A stretch of DNA of 64,000 nucleotides from Brachionus plicatilis (taxonomy: Eukaryota > Rotifera > Eurotatoria > Ploima > Brachionidae), in assembly GCA_010279815.1 (NCBI GenBank), contig QEOQ01000165.1, forward strand, positions 925,638-989,637, written 5' to 3'. The notes under the pieces are model-generated. The model was given only the letters and a program-made list of their open reading frames with translations. It did not search any database and was not told the origin of the DNA. The translations under genes and the position numbers were made by a program. Numbering within the stretch: position 1 is the first letter of the stretch; each line of letters starts with the position of its first letter. Shown here one piece after another: positions 12,426 to 22,827 of the stretch.

Positions 12426-13901
12426 ATTGAAATCGAGACACATATTTAAACTTTTGTGAATAATTGGAATAAAAAAAAATTCATTTTTTATAAACAAGCG
12501 GTCAGCCTCTACATATAAACAATTGATCAAAATTAAACAAAGAACAAAAAGGAAATTTTTTTTTAATTTGTAAAAATTAGGCAATTTGAAATGTGATTGA
12601 ACTAAAATAAATAAATTTTTAACTCGAATTCGCTTAAATTGGCTTGATTTTTTTTAATATCTTATTTAATTACTTTTTTTCTTTTTTTTTTTTTAAATAT
12701 TATAAAAAAAATCGTTTTCAGTTATGCGACAATAAAGATTTTTTATTCATTAATCACCTAATGAAATATTTCATTACTAAATTTTTATATTATTTTTATT
12801 TATTATTGTAAAAAAATATTGCCTTTCCGAAAAAAAATAATTAAAAAAAATAATCTTCAAAAATTATTTAGATTTGTAAATTCAAAAATCAATAAGTTCA
12901 GAAAATATGGCACCTAAAAAGTTTGGCTATCATTTTCTACCTTCACTAAAATATTTCATAATATAATTATTTAATCACGTTCAATCAATTATTTTTTCAG
13001 TTTTTGAATTTTTTGATTTTTGATAATTAATTTGAAGAGATAAGCAAAAAAAATAAACTTTTGATTCAGAAAATTTAAAAATTTAATTTAACCAACCATA
13101 AAAATTTATAAGTCTTAAATTCTGTCAAGTAATGTCTGGAGTGGATTTCAGCTGAAAATAATGTATGAATACGGTGGTGATTTGATACCAGTATTTTACG
13201 AAAAATTAAGGTTCGCGCGGAGCAAAACTACAGCACTATCTGAATTTCGGCAAACCGACTTTAAAATATTAATCTGCATACTTGAAAACCTTTAAATAAT
13301 GATTTTTTAGGTATTGTCAAAAAAAAAATTGTGATCCCACCCCCCTCAAAGATCGAATAAAAAACAAAAGTTAGTTACCTTTGAGCTAAAATATCTCATG
13401 TTCTAATAGACATAACCTTATTAATATATATATATTCTGAAAGCAAATAGTCTCATCAACAAAATGGTGTATTAATTTAATCTATTATTTTACCAATAGA
13501 TCGATATTTTGGCAAAAAATGGTAAAAAAATGGTATTTTTTCACTATTTTTGTATCTAGTCCGTGGTTTACCCCCCGACCCCTACTTTTTTATACAGATT
13601 CTGAAACTAGAGAAAATTCTGAACAAAATCTTGGGACCACTTTTTTTATTTATTGAATTTAAAGCCAAAAAAAATTGAATAAAATGAGTTTGAAACTATT
13701 TTTTGAATAATCTATTTTTAATGAAAATTAAAAAAAGTCAAGTCTAGTGACTTTAGCTTTTTGACTTTTAAACAACTCAGTAAATAAGAATATAAAAAAA
13801 ATTTATTTTCCGCTGATTGCATCGAATAAACACTGGATCAAGTAAAAATGGAGCTTAAAAAGAAAGAATAATACAACTCAATAAGAAAAAAATCTTTTAA
13901 A
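12426..13901. other. intergenic, no intact gene seen
   Basis: Mostly AT-rich filler. From about 13130 to 13640 the sequence is less AT-rich, with CGCGCGGAGC- and CCCCCCGACCCC-like patches. These look like a decayed repeat, but I could not read a coding frame or terminal repeats. Confidence -1.
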
Positions 13902-13903
13902 TA

Positions 13904-14551
13904 CAGTCAATAACCGGTTATCCGTAATTTTTTATCCGGAATTTTCGATTATCCGGAATCAATTTTCGGACCAGCACTTTTTGATTTTTTACTTTAAACT
14001 TTTTAACTTCATACTTTTTAGGCTTTGAGCTAATTAGAACAGCATTGCTTCCGTATTACTTCCTGTTAAACCTTAATATATAAACATGTTGTTCTTAACT
14101 TTGTTCAGCGGGAGGAGATCATCACTAAGAAAAAGAATGGGTACTGCCCAAAAAAACTTGCGCTAGATTATATGGTTGGCTTGAGTACGATTTACGACAT
14201 TATCGCCAAAGGTTCAGCAGAACTTAGCAAATTCAGAAACGATAATCCAGACAGTGCGATCAGATGCACATTTAAGACTTCAAACTATCCGTTATTAGAC
14301 GAAGCACTCAACTTATGGTTTTACCAAGTTCGAAGCAGCAAAGTGCCAATCAACTACGAGACAATTGCCTTTCAAGCAAAGATATTTCAAAGAGAGTTCT
14401 ATCCAGCCGTTCTAAATAAACACTCTAAATCAATTATCACTGTGTTTACCCCTCTTTTCGTTAGCAAATCGTGTTATCCGGAAAATTTATTATCCGGACG
14501 ACTTTGAAAAAAAAAACTCGAATCTCATTCCGGATAACCGGTTATTGACTG
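13904..14551. mobile_element. Tigger/pogo-like transposon fragment, TA-flanked
   Basis: The terminal inverted repeat CAGTCAATAACCGGTTATCC is repeated exactly in reverse at 14532-14551. TA dinucleotides lie on both sides (13902-13903 and 14552-14553), as expected for Tc1/mariner/pogo insertion. The interior carries an N-terminal piece of a CENP-B/pogo-type transposase. At 648 bp it is an internally deleted copy. Confidence -1.
14106..14507 (+). pseudogene. N-terminal fragment of pogo/Tigger transposase (CENP-B-type HTH)
   Basis: The open frame reads REEIITKKKNGYCPKKLALD, then VGLSTIYDIIAKGSAEL, then LDEALNLWFYQVRSSKVPI. This is the paired helix-turn-helix DNA-binding layout of pogo, Tigger and Jerky proteins (family knowledge). 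The catalytic DDE part is absent; the frame runs into the right terminal repeat and stops at 14507. It is part of the element at 13904-14551 and is not a host gene. Confidence -1.
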
Positions 14552-14756
14552 TACTCGGTTACTGAGTCTAATTCCCTGAGTAATGTTCTTGTTTGTTGGA
14601 TTTTGGATTTTACTTATTTAACATTTTGAGAATAATCGCTTTAAAGACAAATTATTGGCGAAGCTTTTTTAAAAATTGTAAAAAACCCGAGTTTATCATT
14701 AAAATCTTATTTTAAAAAATTAGTTTTTTTTTTAATTTAAAACAAAAAGACTTGAG

Positions 14757-16306
14757 AAATTATTTTGGACTGTGTTAAAATCAAGCTGGATTGTGAAGAA
14801 TGGACTAGTTACAGTAATATAGAGAACAAATCTGGCAAAATTGAGTGTCCGGAATGTAAAAATCATGAGATTGATACCAAACTTTGTCTTGATATGTTGG
14901 TCAATAAAGAAATTATTAAAAGAAAATTGATTGAATTGTCTTTTGAGGACATAGTTGAAGTCAAATATTCAGCAGAATTAGATAATCAATTTGATGTGAC
15001 AATAAACAAAATTGATCTTGAATGCGAAAGTGCCATAAAGGAAATAAACGACTATAGAGACAGTCTTTTTAAAAAACTTAACGAAAAAAAAATGAATTTG
15101 ATAAATCAAATGAAAAAGCTAAATTTGAAAATAGTGAAAAAAGATAATTTTCAATTGGAGAAAAAAATTCAAAAAAAAATTCAAATTGAAAATAAATATG
15201 AGACAATTATAGCAGATTTTAAATCTAGCAGAGAAAATCTTGAAAAAGAGATAAAACAAAACAAGCATGAGCTTAAAGTGCCAAATGATAGATTGAAGCT
15301 TGTTGAGGAACTAATTGGAAAGTTGGATCTAGTCAGCGTGCCAAACGAAAAAAGAAATCATTCTTTTCAAACAGAACCCGATTACTCAAATCAGACCAAC
15401 ATATTGATAAGTAAAGAAATGGTACACACACTAATTTACGGAAATGAAAATCAACAGTTAAATGTGACACATCACTTCCGCAAGCTCATGTCCAAGGGAT
15501 CCAATCTGTCCATAGATCAAGTAATAAACACAGGCATAGTGCCCAAATTAGTGGAAATTCTGCAACGAAACAACCATCAGCTTCAAATTGAGGCCATATG
15601 GATTTTGACCAACATCGCCAGCGGAAACTCACTGCAAACTGGTTGTGTGATCGAGGCGGACGCGCTGCCCATTTTGGTCCAGTTGCTCTCTTCATCTTCT
15701 AAAAATGTCCAGATGCAGGCTGTGTGGACACTGGGCAACATTACCGGAGATTCACCCCAATCTAGAGATCTTGTTCTTGACCACGGAATTGTGCCACCAT
15801 TGCTGCACATTTTGTCACAACAAATGCACCTTAACTTGACGCGTAGTGCAGTCTGGTGCTTGTCGAACTTATGCCGAAGCAAAAACTCCAAAGTGGAGTC
15901 TGCCTTACCAATTTTGGCCACTTTTTTGTCTAACCCTGATGTAGATGTGTTGGCCGACGCCACCAGGGCTATTTCACATCTGAGCGATGGTGCTGATGCA
16001 AAAATTCAGAAAATAATTAACATGGGCGTTTTTCCGCGTCTAGTAGAGCTTTTAAAGCACAGCTCACAGAATGTGATTCAAGCAGCGCTCCGAGCTGTGG
16101 GTAACATTGTCACTGGCAATGACTTGCAGACTCAGATAATTTTGGACGCCAATGCGCTTCAAAATCTACTGCCATTGCTCAACTCGTCTGAACAGTCAAT
16201 AAAAAAAGAAGTCTGCTGGATAATTTCGAACATCACTGCTGGCACCAAGGCCCAGATTCAAATATCATTAATAAATATAATTCATTTGTTTTTTTTATCA
16301 ATTTAA
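14757..16306 (+). CDS. Importin-alpha-like ARM protein with RING-like remnant and coiled coil instead of the IBB domain
   Basis: About 515 codons are open. The first ~40 residues look like the second half of a RING finger (Cys-rich, then IECPEC). About residues 60-190 are Lys/Glu-rich predicted coiled coil. From about residue 215 there are importin-alpha armadillo repeats: AIWILTNIASG, AVWTLGNITGD, AVWCLSNLCRSK, ALRAVGNIVTG and CWIISNITAG. These are the Trp/Asn signatures of the NLS-binding groove. In repeat 4 the usual Trp is Arg (TRAISHL). The ARM array stops after about six or seven repeats where importin alpha has ten, then reads a short hydrophobic tail to TAA. There is no importin-beta-binding domain. 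No in-frame ATG lies near the start; an upstream exon with a splice acceptor at 14755-14756 is inferred but not found. The ARM part is visibly less AT-rich than its surroundings. It may be a functional fusion or a truncated duplicate. Confidence -1.
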
Positions 16307-16716
16307 ATAAAATTTCGTGACCCATTAAAACTCAAAATTTTAACTTTACATGCATGCATTATGTCCGAAGAACATTTTTTGTGTTTAAAATTTAGAAAAA
16401 ATAGAAAAATATATTTTTATTATTTATACATATTTAATGCGGCATTATTACCAAAATTTTGACATTAACTGCAGCATTTTTAGTCGCAGCGTATCTGGGA
16501 AAAAAGTGGGTTAAATGCAGCATTGAAATCCAGAATTCTGGTTTAAAGTGCAATGCATTAGGGGGCAAGGCATTACGGTATGTTTTTCTAAGTTTTGTTT
16601 AGAGGAATTGTGATTTGTTTTTTTTTAAAAAATACTGCTGAACCTTTTGAAAACATGAAATTATCTTTTGAATAAAATGAAAAGTAAAGCTTAACTATTT
16701 AAAATGAAACAAGAAA
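16307..16716. other. no gene seen; no continuation of the importin-alpha exon
   Basis: I looked for the missing ARM repeats 8-10 on the + strand and found none. A few GCATT/AATGC motifs repeat in both orientations at 16350-16560, possibly a decayed repeat. Confidence -1.
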
Positions 16717-16718
16717 TA

Positions 16719-18185
16719 CAGCATTGCTACGAAAAACTGTTTTTACGTGAAATTACGTGAAATTACGTAATTTTACGTAAATTCCGGTAATTTCACGTAA
16801 AATTACGTAAAATTACCAAAGTGAAAAAAAGTAATTTTACCGGATTTTACGTAATTTTACGTAAAATTACCGGAAATTACGTAATTTTACGTAAAAAGTA
16901 AAATTCCAAAAAATACTACTTTTTTTGAGAATTTTGGCATTTTTTGACTTTTTTGGAATTTTTTGGTCCTGAATGCGAAAGAAAAAAAATTACTTTTTTT
17001 CACGTAATTTTACGTGAAATTTTATTTAATAGTGGTAAATTTTTGTAATTTTTAGTAAAAAATAGTAAAAAAAAAGTAAAATTTTTAAATCTTTGAAAAA
17101 ATTTTTGCGGAATTTTATTTTTTTTTATTTTTATCATTTTTAAAGCTGTCACCAGCTTTTTACCATGATTCTTTGAAATTTGAATTTTTTGGCACCAGCT
17201 TCAACAAATCTTCTTTAATAAAAAAAATTTAAAATTAAAGCTTTTTTTTTTCATTAAAATATTTACTTTTTATTTCCTCCATTTCATTATGAAATTTTTT
17301 TCATAAAACCCTAGAGTCTGACCTTTGTCATTTACAAATCTCTTCATTATTTCACTTCTGAGACGATTTGTAACTAGCTTATTATTGACTTAATTTTTTT
17401 TTTAGTTTTTTTAAAAATAATATATTTTAAACTTAAATATAAGAATACTTAAGGTTTCAATAGCTTCGCTTTCACTGGAACTACTATATGTTCTTTCGGC
17501 CTTTCTTTTGGTTCCTGGTGAAAAGAAAGAACTGTCAGTTTCACCCCCAATAATTAATTTTTTAATGGCTTCATTTTCGCTATTAAGTTTCGAAACATTT
17601 GTGTTTAGCTTATTAATTCATTCATTGTAAATAAAGTTTGTTCTAAAGATGCACGGTTTGATGACTTTATCTCATTCAAGAGCTTATATTTGTCAATATT
17701 AAATTATATTTTTCCTTTACGCGAGAAACAAAAAACGTCGGACAAAACGTCAAAAAATACGTGATTGTTTTCATGAGCATTTACACCATAAAAAACATTT
17801 TTGTTTTTGTATTTTTGTTTATTGTTTATAATTAGCTTTTTTAAAATTTGTACAAAATTTACTTTTTTTTACTTTTTTTTACTAAAAATTACAAAAATTT
17901 ACCACTATTAAATAAAATTTCACGTATAATTACGTTAAAAAAGGTAATTTTTTTTTTTCGCATTCAGGACCAAAAAATTTCAAAAAAGTCAAAAAATGCC
18001 AATTCTCAAAAAAAGTAGTATTTTTTGGAATTTTACTTGTTACGTAAAATTACGTAATTTCTGGTAAAATTACTTTTTTTTACTTTAGTAATTTTACGTA
18101 ATTTTACGTGAAATTACCGGAAATTACGTAAAATTACGTAATTTCACGTAATTTCACGTAAAAACAGTTTTTCGTGGCTGTACTG
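16719..18185. mobile_element. 1.5-kb TA-flanked element with long ACGTAA-rich inverted termini
   Basis: TA lies at 16717-16718 and 18186-18187. The ends match imperfectly (left CAGCATTGCTACGAAAAACT, right in reverse CAGTACAGCCACGAAAAACT) and then almost exactly over about 200 nt. The termini are dense arrays of the palindromes TTACGTAA and AATTACGT with CCGG variants, so each arm can also fold on itself. Inside the arms a second matched block reads AAAAAGTAGTATTTTTTGGA in reverse orientation. The interior holds decayed minus-strand coding sequence. The CAG-start and TA target resemble pogo/mariner elements, but no transposase was recognised. Confidence -1.
17330..17790 (-). pseudogene. decayed unknown ORF inside the ACGTAA element
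   Basis: Reading leftward from about 17790, coding-like segments appear: NNHVFFDVLSDVFCFSRKGK, then FNIDKYKLLNEIKSSNRASL, then (after a one-base frame shift) KLNSENEAIKKLIIGG and SFFSPGTKRKAERTYSSSSE. A further piece, NRLRSEIMKRFVNDKGQTLG, may be a second exon near 17330-17380. Composition is protein-like and contrasts with the flanking low-complexity DNA. At least one stop and one frameshift break it. I do not recognise the family. Confidence -1.
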
Positions 18186-18589
18186 TATGAACGAACGAAT
18201 TTACTTAAAATTTAATTTTTTTTCAAAAGACTACCTTTTTTTACAGTTTATAACATTATTTTGCAAAAAATTAAAATTATGTAAAAAAATGTAAAATTTC
18301 AAGTTGAAAAATTGTTAAAAAAATTTAATAAAAATAAAATTCTTGTTTGAAAAATTAGACTTTTTTAGCCGTCAGCATTTTTGTTAAGTTTTACAAGAAA
18401 ATACGTAATATTAGTTACTTTACATCATTTTACGTAATTTAACATTTTTTGATATAAAATAATATAAAATGATAAAATATTTCTCTTTCTACGTTAAGTA
18501 AAACAATGTATTTAATTTCTTTTTTGCTATTGAAAGCAAGTAAACTTTCTGTAATTATTTTTGATATTAAAAATGGTAGTAGTAATAGA
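18186..18589. other. AT-rich spacer, nothing recognised
   Basis: Lies between the ACGTAA element and the reverse-transcriptase relic; some further TTTTACGTAA motifs lie near 18400-18440. The + strand open frame starting at 18506 is antisense to the retroelement tail. Confidence -1.
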
Positions 18590-19445
18590 AGTAGTAAAGG
18601 ATGGTGTAGAGAAAATGTCCGAAGAGTAGAAGCAACATTAGACGCCTTGATTTTATCAAATCTATTTTTGAATAAATTAGTGTCAATTATGCTTCTTGTT
18701 ACTGTATTAAGTTTGTTCTATTGGTAGAGTAGTTGTGCCGAATACCACAGTTTCTTACGAGTTGTCTTTCGTTTGCTAAATTATCTCGTCTAGTGCAGCT
18801 AGCTGGACTGTCGAAACCATTTGAAGTCAATAATTGTTTGCTTAAAATAAACTCAACTCGATCTTGTCCGTGTTGAATCTTGTTGAGCTGGATTAGATCT
18901 CCACGCCTGCGTCTATTTTCAAGTGTGCTCCAAAATAGGGCTTCCCTTCATTCTACATAGAACCTCGACTTAAGCTCATCAACTAGTTTTGAAAACTTCC
19001 TCTGTACATTCTCTAGTATCTCGACATCCCCACGTCTGTGGGCATTTCACGCCGAAACAGCAAACTCGAGATGCGGACTAACAAATGACTTGTAAAGCAA
19101 ATTTGCTAGTTGATGAGAAAAGAAACTTAATTTGTTTTTTATTTTGGATGTAACCATCGTAGCCCTTCCCGCTGCTCGTTTAGATTGCTCTGACGGCTTG
19201 AGATCACTGGTTATTATGATTCCCAAGTCCTTCTCCTTATTAGTTTTTGCAAAGTATTTTCCATCCAGTTTGTAGTCAAAGTATTTATTGTCTGCTCCAA
19301 GATGCATAACAAGGCACTTCAAGTTGAATTCCATTCTCCAAAGAACTGTCCACTCAACTAAATTATCTAGGTCGTTTTGAAGCTTCCTTGTATCTTCATA
19401 TTATTAAGCAGAATTCATGAGCTTTGTGTCGTCTGCGTATGTAGT
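18590..19445 (-). pseudogene. 5'-truncated non-LTR retrotransposon reverse transcriptase
   Basis: Read on the minus strand from 19445: catalytic-motif YADDTKL (19425-19442), then a thumb-region signature with LVMHLG, KEKDLGIIITSDLKP and LLYKSFVSPHLEFAVSAW, then ENRRRRGDLIQLNKI. The tail has FKNRFDKI near 18640. These are conserved C-terminal RT motifs of CR1/jockey/RTE-type non-LTR elements. Stops occur near 19400 and 18955, and the N-terminal endonuclease and RT fingers are missing. It is a dead copy. Confidence -1.
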
Positions 19446-19806
19446 AATGAAAATTTTTAAAAATAGAATTTTTTTATTCTAATCGAATTTTGTACTTTTT
19501 AAATTTCCTAATTGAATATAAATGATCTAATATTCTTATTTTAGCTTTTCTAAATGATTCACCTAAATACAATTAATTACGTTTTTTTACATTTAATAAT
19601 ATAAACTTTTCCAATCGATTCACATTTTGGAAGTAGGGTGGTCAATTTAAAATGAGTCTTAAACCAAATTTTGATTTGTGAATCTTCGATAAAATCTGAG
19701 TGAGGATTAAAATACCATAAAAAAGGATTAAAAAACATTAATAATGTGAACGACACATAAACTTATATTTATTTATCAAAAAAGATTACAACCACATAAA
19801 ATGATT
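19446..19806. other. no gene; partial inverted repeat arm
   Basis: The block GGATTAAAATACCATAAAAA near 19705 recurs in reverse near 20360-20385, so it may be one arm of a decayed transposon spanning about 19640-20390. Confidence -1.
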
Positions 19807-20100
19807 CTAATAAAATGTTACAAACAGCTTTTTAGCTGGTTCGTTCGGAATATTTTCCAAAGGCTGATGCAAGTTAATACCCTTAAGTGTTATTGCGCCG
19901 GAATTTTGACATTTTGATGTTAAATAACGAGTTTGGCATTTAGCTGAACATTCACAAAACTGATACGAAACTCTCATTTTATGTAAGTCTGTATTATCTG
20001 AGCATAATGTACAATTGTTCATATTTGACTTTTTTGTAGGTGCAGATGTAAATTGTTTTAAGAAAAATTCGAGTTCGACTTCGGACTTAAGCTGGGTCAT
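19807..20100 (-). CDS. small Cys/His-rich protein, transposon-associated zinc finger
   Basis: A 97-codon frame starting at ATG 20100. It holds a compact finger: NCTLC, then LHKMR, then YQFCECSAKCQTRY, then SKCQ. The spacing C-x2-C, H, C-x-C, C resembles zinc fingers seen in proteins encoded by MULE- and FLYWCH-associated mobile elements (family resemblance only). It lies between two arms of an inverted repeat and beside retroelement relics, so a mobile-element origin is likely. It may be a fragment; no catalytic domain is present. Confidence -1.
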   Translation of the reverse strand: MTQLKSEVELEFFLKQFTSAPTKKSNMNNCTLCSDNTDLHKMRVSYQFCECSAKCQTRYLTSKCQNSGAITLKGINLHQPLENIPNEPAKKLFVTFY

Positions 20101-20141
20101 AAAGATCCATTCAATTTTTTTTTCTCATTTTACTCTAAATT

Positions 20142-20237
20142 ATATGTGTTTTTAACAGATAAAAAAAAAATTAAATTTTTTAGAATTGATTTAATAACAA
20201 TTATGTGTTTTTAATAGATAAAAAAAAAATTAAATTT
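20142..20237 (+). repeat. 60-bp tandem duplication
   Basis: TATGTGTTTTTAACAGATAA with its following A-run and TTAAATTTT block occurs twice with a 60-nt period (20142 and 20202), with one clear substitution in the leading motif. Confidence -1.
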
Positions 20238-20402
20238 TGTTTTTATGGTTTTTAATCTTTTTCAATTGTTATACAGAATATTTATGTGTTGGTTAATCTT
20301 TTTAAGAATTTTGATAAGCATTTTTTATTTTTATGTGTTCTATTTTTTGATTCACTCTTTTTATGGTATTTTAATCCTTACCCATAAAATCTTTAATGAA
20401 CC

Positions 20403-20640
20403 TATATTACAGTTATATATCTATTATCATTTAAATACTTCAACTCAAAATTTTTCTTTATTTCTGTGTCTAAAAGTTGATCTGATTCTAATTTAAAATA
20501 TGTTTCAGTGTTTTCTAAATGCTCATTTGCTATTTGAAAAAAATCCTTGATGCTGATTAGTTCCAAAATTCTTATCAAACTGAAGTATTTTAAATGGTTT
20601 TTCTTTTAAATACCTTTTTAAAAATTTGATTTTATCTTTC
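20403..20640 (-). pseudogene. retroelement-like coding relic with frameshift
   Basis: On the minus strand, KIKFLKRYLKEKPFKILQFD is followed, after a frame change, by NEHLENTETYFKLESDQLLD. This resembles the region upstream of the reverse-transcriptase core in several animal retroelements (tentative). Frame broken; no ATG context. Confidence -1.
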
Positions 20641-21139
20641 TCTACATTGGAAGAAAATTTTTTATTTATATTAACGTTATTATCTAGGGTTGTGAATCGA
20701 CTAAGCGTTAATCGATTAAATCGGTTAAAATTACATTCGATGAAATTTTAACTTTATCGAAAATGTCTTATTTTTATCGATCAAAAAATCATTGTTAGAA
20801 TTTTAATTTACTTAATTTGATAGATTTTACAAATATCGAAAAGCTATCGAACAAATTGTGGACAAAAGTATCCCTTTGTTTTCGAATAGTTAATCGAATA
20901 GTTAAATTGTTCGATTTTATAAATCGATTAAAAAAAATTGAAGATATTTAATCGATCACTAATATTTTTCTATCTCTTATTTTACTAAATACCCTTAACT
21001 AATATTTATTAATCTGTCTCCTAAATTAAATAAAACAGCAACTAATTTTACTTAAATTATCTCTTATTTTTATTTGTTAAATTGATTTAAAAAAATAAGA
21101 ATTATAAAAAATTTCAAAAAATTTCAAATAAAATATGAT

Positions 21140-21619
21140 ATTTTCTTCTTTTTTTTTTTCTATTTCCTCCTCGATGTTATTTAGAAGGACGAGCGGTAAT
21201 TGAACACCTTTTTCTAGTAAGTCCTCTATATATTCCTTGGTCTCTTTGTTAATACCATGCCCAGTGTTGGCAATCTCATTATGATTGTGTTGTTCCTTTG
21301 TTTTAAATAAAGCGACTGATAGATTTTCACTTTTATAAAGTAAATAAATTTCAGCTGCGCATTGAGGTTCTTTTCTCTTAACTAGGTTGCATCGATAATC
21401 AACTCTTAAACCGGCTTCAGTTTCACTCCTTTTCAGAGAAGACCAAATCTTTTCATTATCTAACCAGTCTTTGGATGCTTTTTGATCGTCGAATGTTCTC
21501 TCATAGATCCAGTTCTTCCTGGTTCTTTTCTTTTTATTGGATTCTTAAACCTCGTCTCGTTCAGATTCTGATTCAGAAGGTACATAGTCATCAACTACTC
21601 GATACTCACTATCAGACAT
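21140..21619 (-). pseudogene. FLYWCH/MULE-associated zinc-finger ORF fragment with an in-frame stop
   Basis: Starts at ATG 21619 with an acidic Ser/Glu-rich leader, hits TAA about 24 codons in, then continues in the same frame: RTFDDQKASKDWLDNEKIWS, VDYRCNLVKRKEPQCAAEIY and KTKEQHNHNEIANTGHG. The pattern YxCN...QC...LLY...L(F/Y)xTxxxHNH is typical of the WRKY/FLYWCH-like zinc finger preceding MULE-type transposase domains in animals (family knowledge). No transposase domain follows; the frame runs into Lys-rich AT DNA. Either captured or nested in the hAT element. Confidence -1.
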
Positions 21620-21661
21620 TTCAATACTTTGATAAAACTTAGATCACTTTAGATCATCTTC

Positions 21662-22114
21662 AAATATCCACAAAAAAAAACTCTCACAGGAGATAATTAA
21701 ATTAAATCAAGAGATAATTTCAACTGTTCATTAATTAAGTTAAGAGCTATATTCATCATAATCATACTCATCTTCAGTAAATTTAGTGACAAAAAAACTC
21801 AGGATACATAAATATTTATTTTTACAGACAGTTAATTAATCAAATTAATCGAATAAATAAAATTTTAGATAGAAAATATAAAATAATATATTTTGTTAAG
21901 TGATCGTTTAAGTAATGTAAGAGATCGATTAATAATACCCAAAAAAAATCTAATTCATAAGTGTAAAAAAAAATGTATTCGATATTTTAAAAAGATAAGT
22001 AATTTACGGAACTAAACAAAACTTGAAAAATTAATTTAAAAAATCATTAAATAAGTTACGAATAGAATAAAAATTATAAATTTGGTTAAAAATATTTAAA
22101 ATTATTTTTTGTTT
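21662..22114 (+). repeat. 453-bp direct repeat, left copy
   Basis: Starts AAATATCCACAAAAAAAAAC and ends ATTATTTTTTGTTT. It is identical, as far as I can read base by base, to 22828-23280. Its right end abuts the LTR start at 22114. Confidence -1.
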
Positions 22115-22827
22115 GTTACGGTGTGAAAATAACCGTTTCAATTATTTAAATTAACCTTATCAATTTTCACAACTTATCTAGATTTTATCTTTATGTTTTT
22201 ATGAATCATTTATCATATGTCATAAATCTTTATGACCGATTTAATTCACAACTTATCTTTATTTAGATTCTTTATGATTAATGACCTTTTTAAGATACAA
22301 CTACTGAATATAAATAGAAGTTGTAATTCTTAAAGAAGGGAGCTTTTTAACTTGTATTTTTCCTATTTACTTTAAATTAATAATAAACGTTTATTCAACA
22401 CGATTTTGTTCTTTGTCTTCACTCTATCTCCTCTGAAGTTAATCGAAGGTATTCAGGCCAAATTCCCTAGACTAACATATATGGTAGCAGCGATAAAGAC
22501 CGATTTAAACAGATAGATAATAGACAAAAGCAGATTGTTCCGCGCGATAATTTTATATTAGTACTAATTATTAATTGTGCAATGAGTGAAATAGGCTCTA
22601 TAATCGAGGATATCGATTCAAAAAAGTGGAAAAAAATAAAAGCTCTTAATATTTGCAAGGCTAAATCCTTAGCTTACTCCCTGGATAAGGTAGTGGCTGC
22701 TTACAGGGCTACTGTAGCAGAATTAAAGGATATTGCGGAAAGCAATGATGCCACTGATACAAGGAAATCAAAGTGCATAGAATGCATTAGTAATTTTGAA
22801 AGCAAAGTTAACAAAATAAAACAAATA
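22114..22827 (+). mobile_element. 5' LTR, primer-binding site and gag start of an LTR retrotransposon, truncated
   Basis: A 364-bp LTR (22114-22477) begins TGTTACGG and ends GACTAACA, with the usual TG...CA and TGTTA/TAACA short inverted ends. It contains a TATAAATA box near 22313 and AATAAA near 22381. Five bases further, TGGTAGCAG at 22482 matches the complement of the initiator-Met tRNA 3' end (primer-binding site). A leader and gag start follow. The element stops abruptly at 22827, where the direct repeat begins. No pol and no 3' LTR are present. Confidence -1.
22582..22827 (+). pseudogene. N-terminal gag fragment of the LTR element
   Basis: ATG at 22582 opens a helical, Lys-rich, low-Cys protein: MSEIGSIIEDIDSKKWKKIK, later AAYRATVAELKDIAESNDAT. 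About 82 codons belong to the element before the junction; the frame then runs 13 codons into the repeat. Its position about 100 nt after the primer-binding site supports gag. The superfamily (copia, BEL or gypsy) cannot be decided from this piece. Confidence -1.

Noticed and set aside
12426..14100. Searched for the missing 5' RING exon of the importin-alpha fusion
   Set aside because: No Cys/His-rich open stretch with a usable donor was found, so the start of that gene is left open.
15486..15963. Minus-strand open frames of up to 126 codons
   Set aside because: Antisense to the importin-alpha ARM repeats; the forward frame explains the sequence.
18506..18727. 73-codon + strand open frame
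   Set aside because: Lies antisense to the tail of the non-LTR reverse transcriptase relic.
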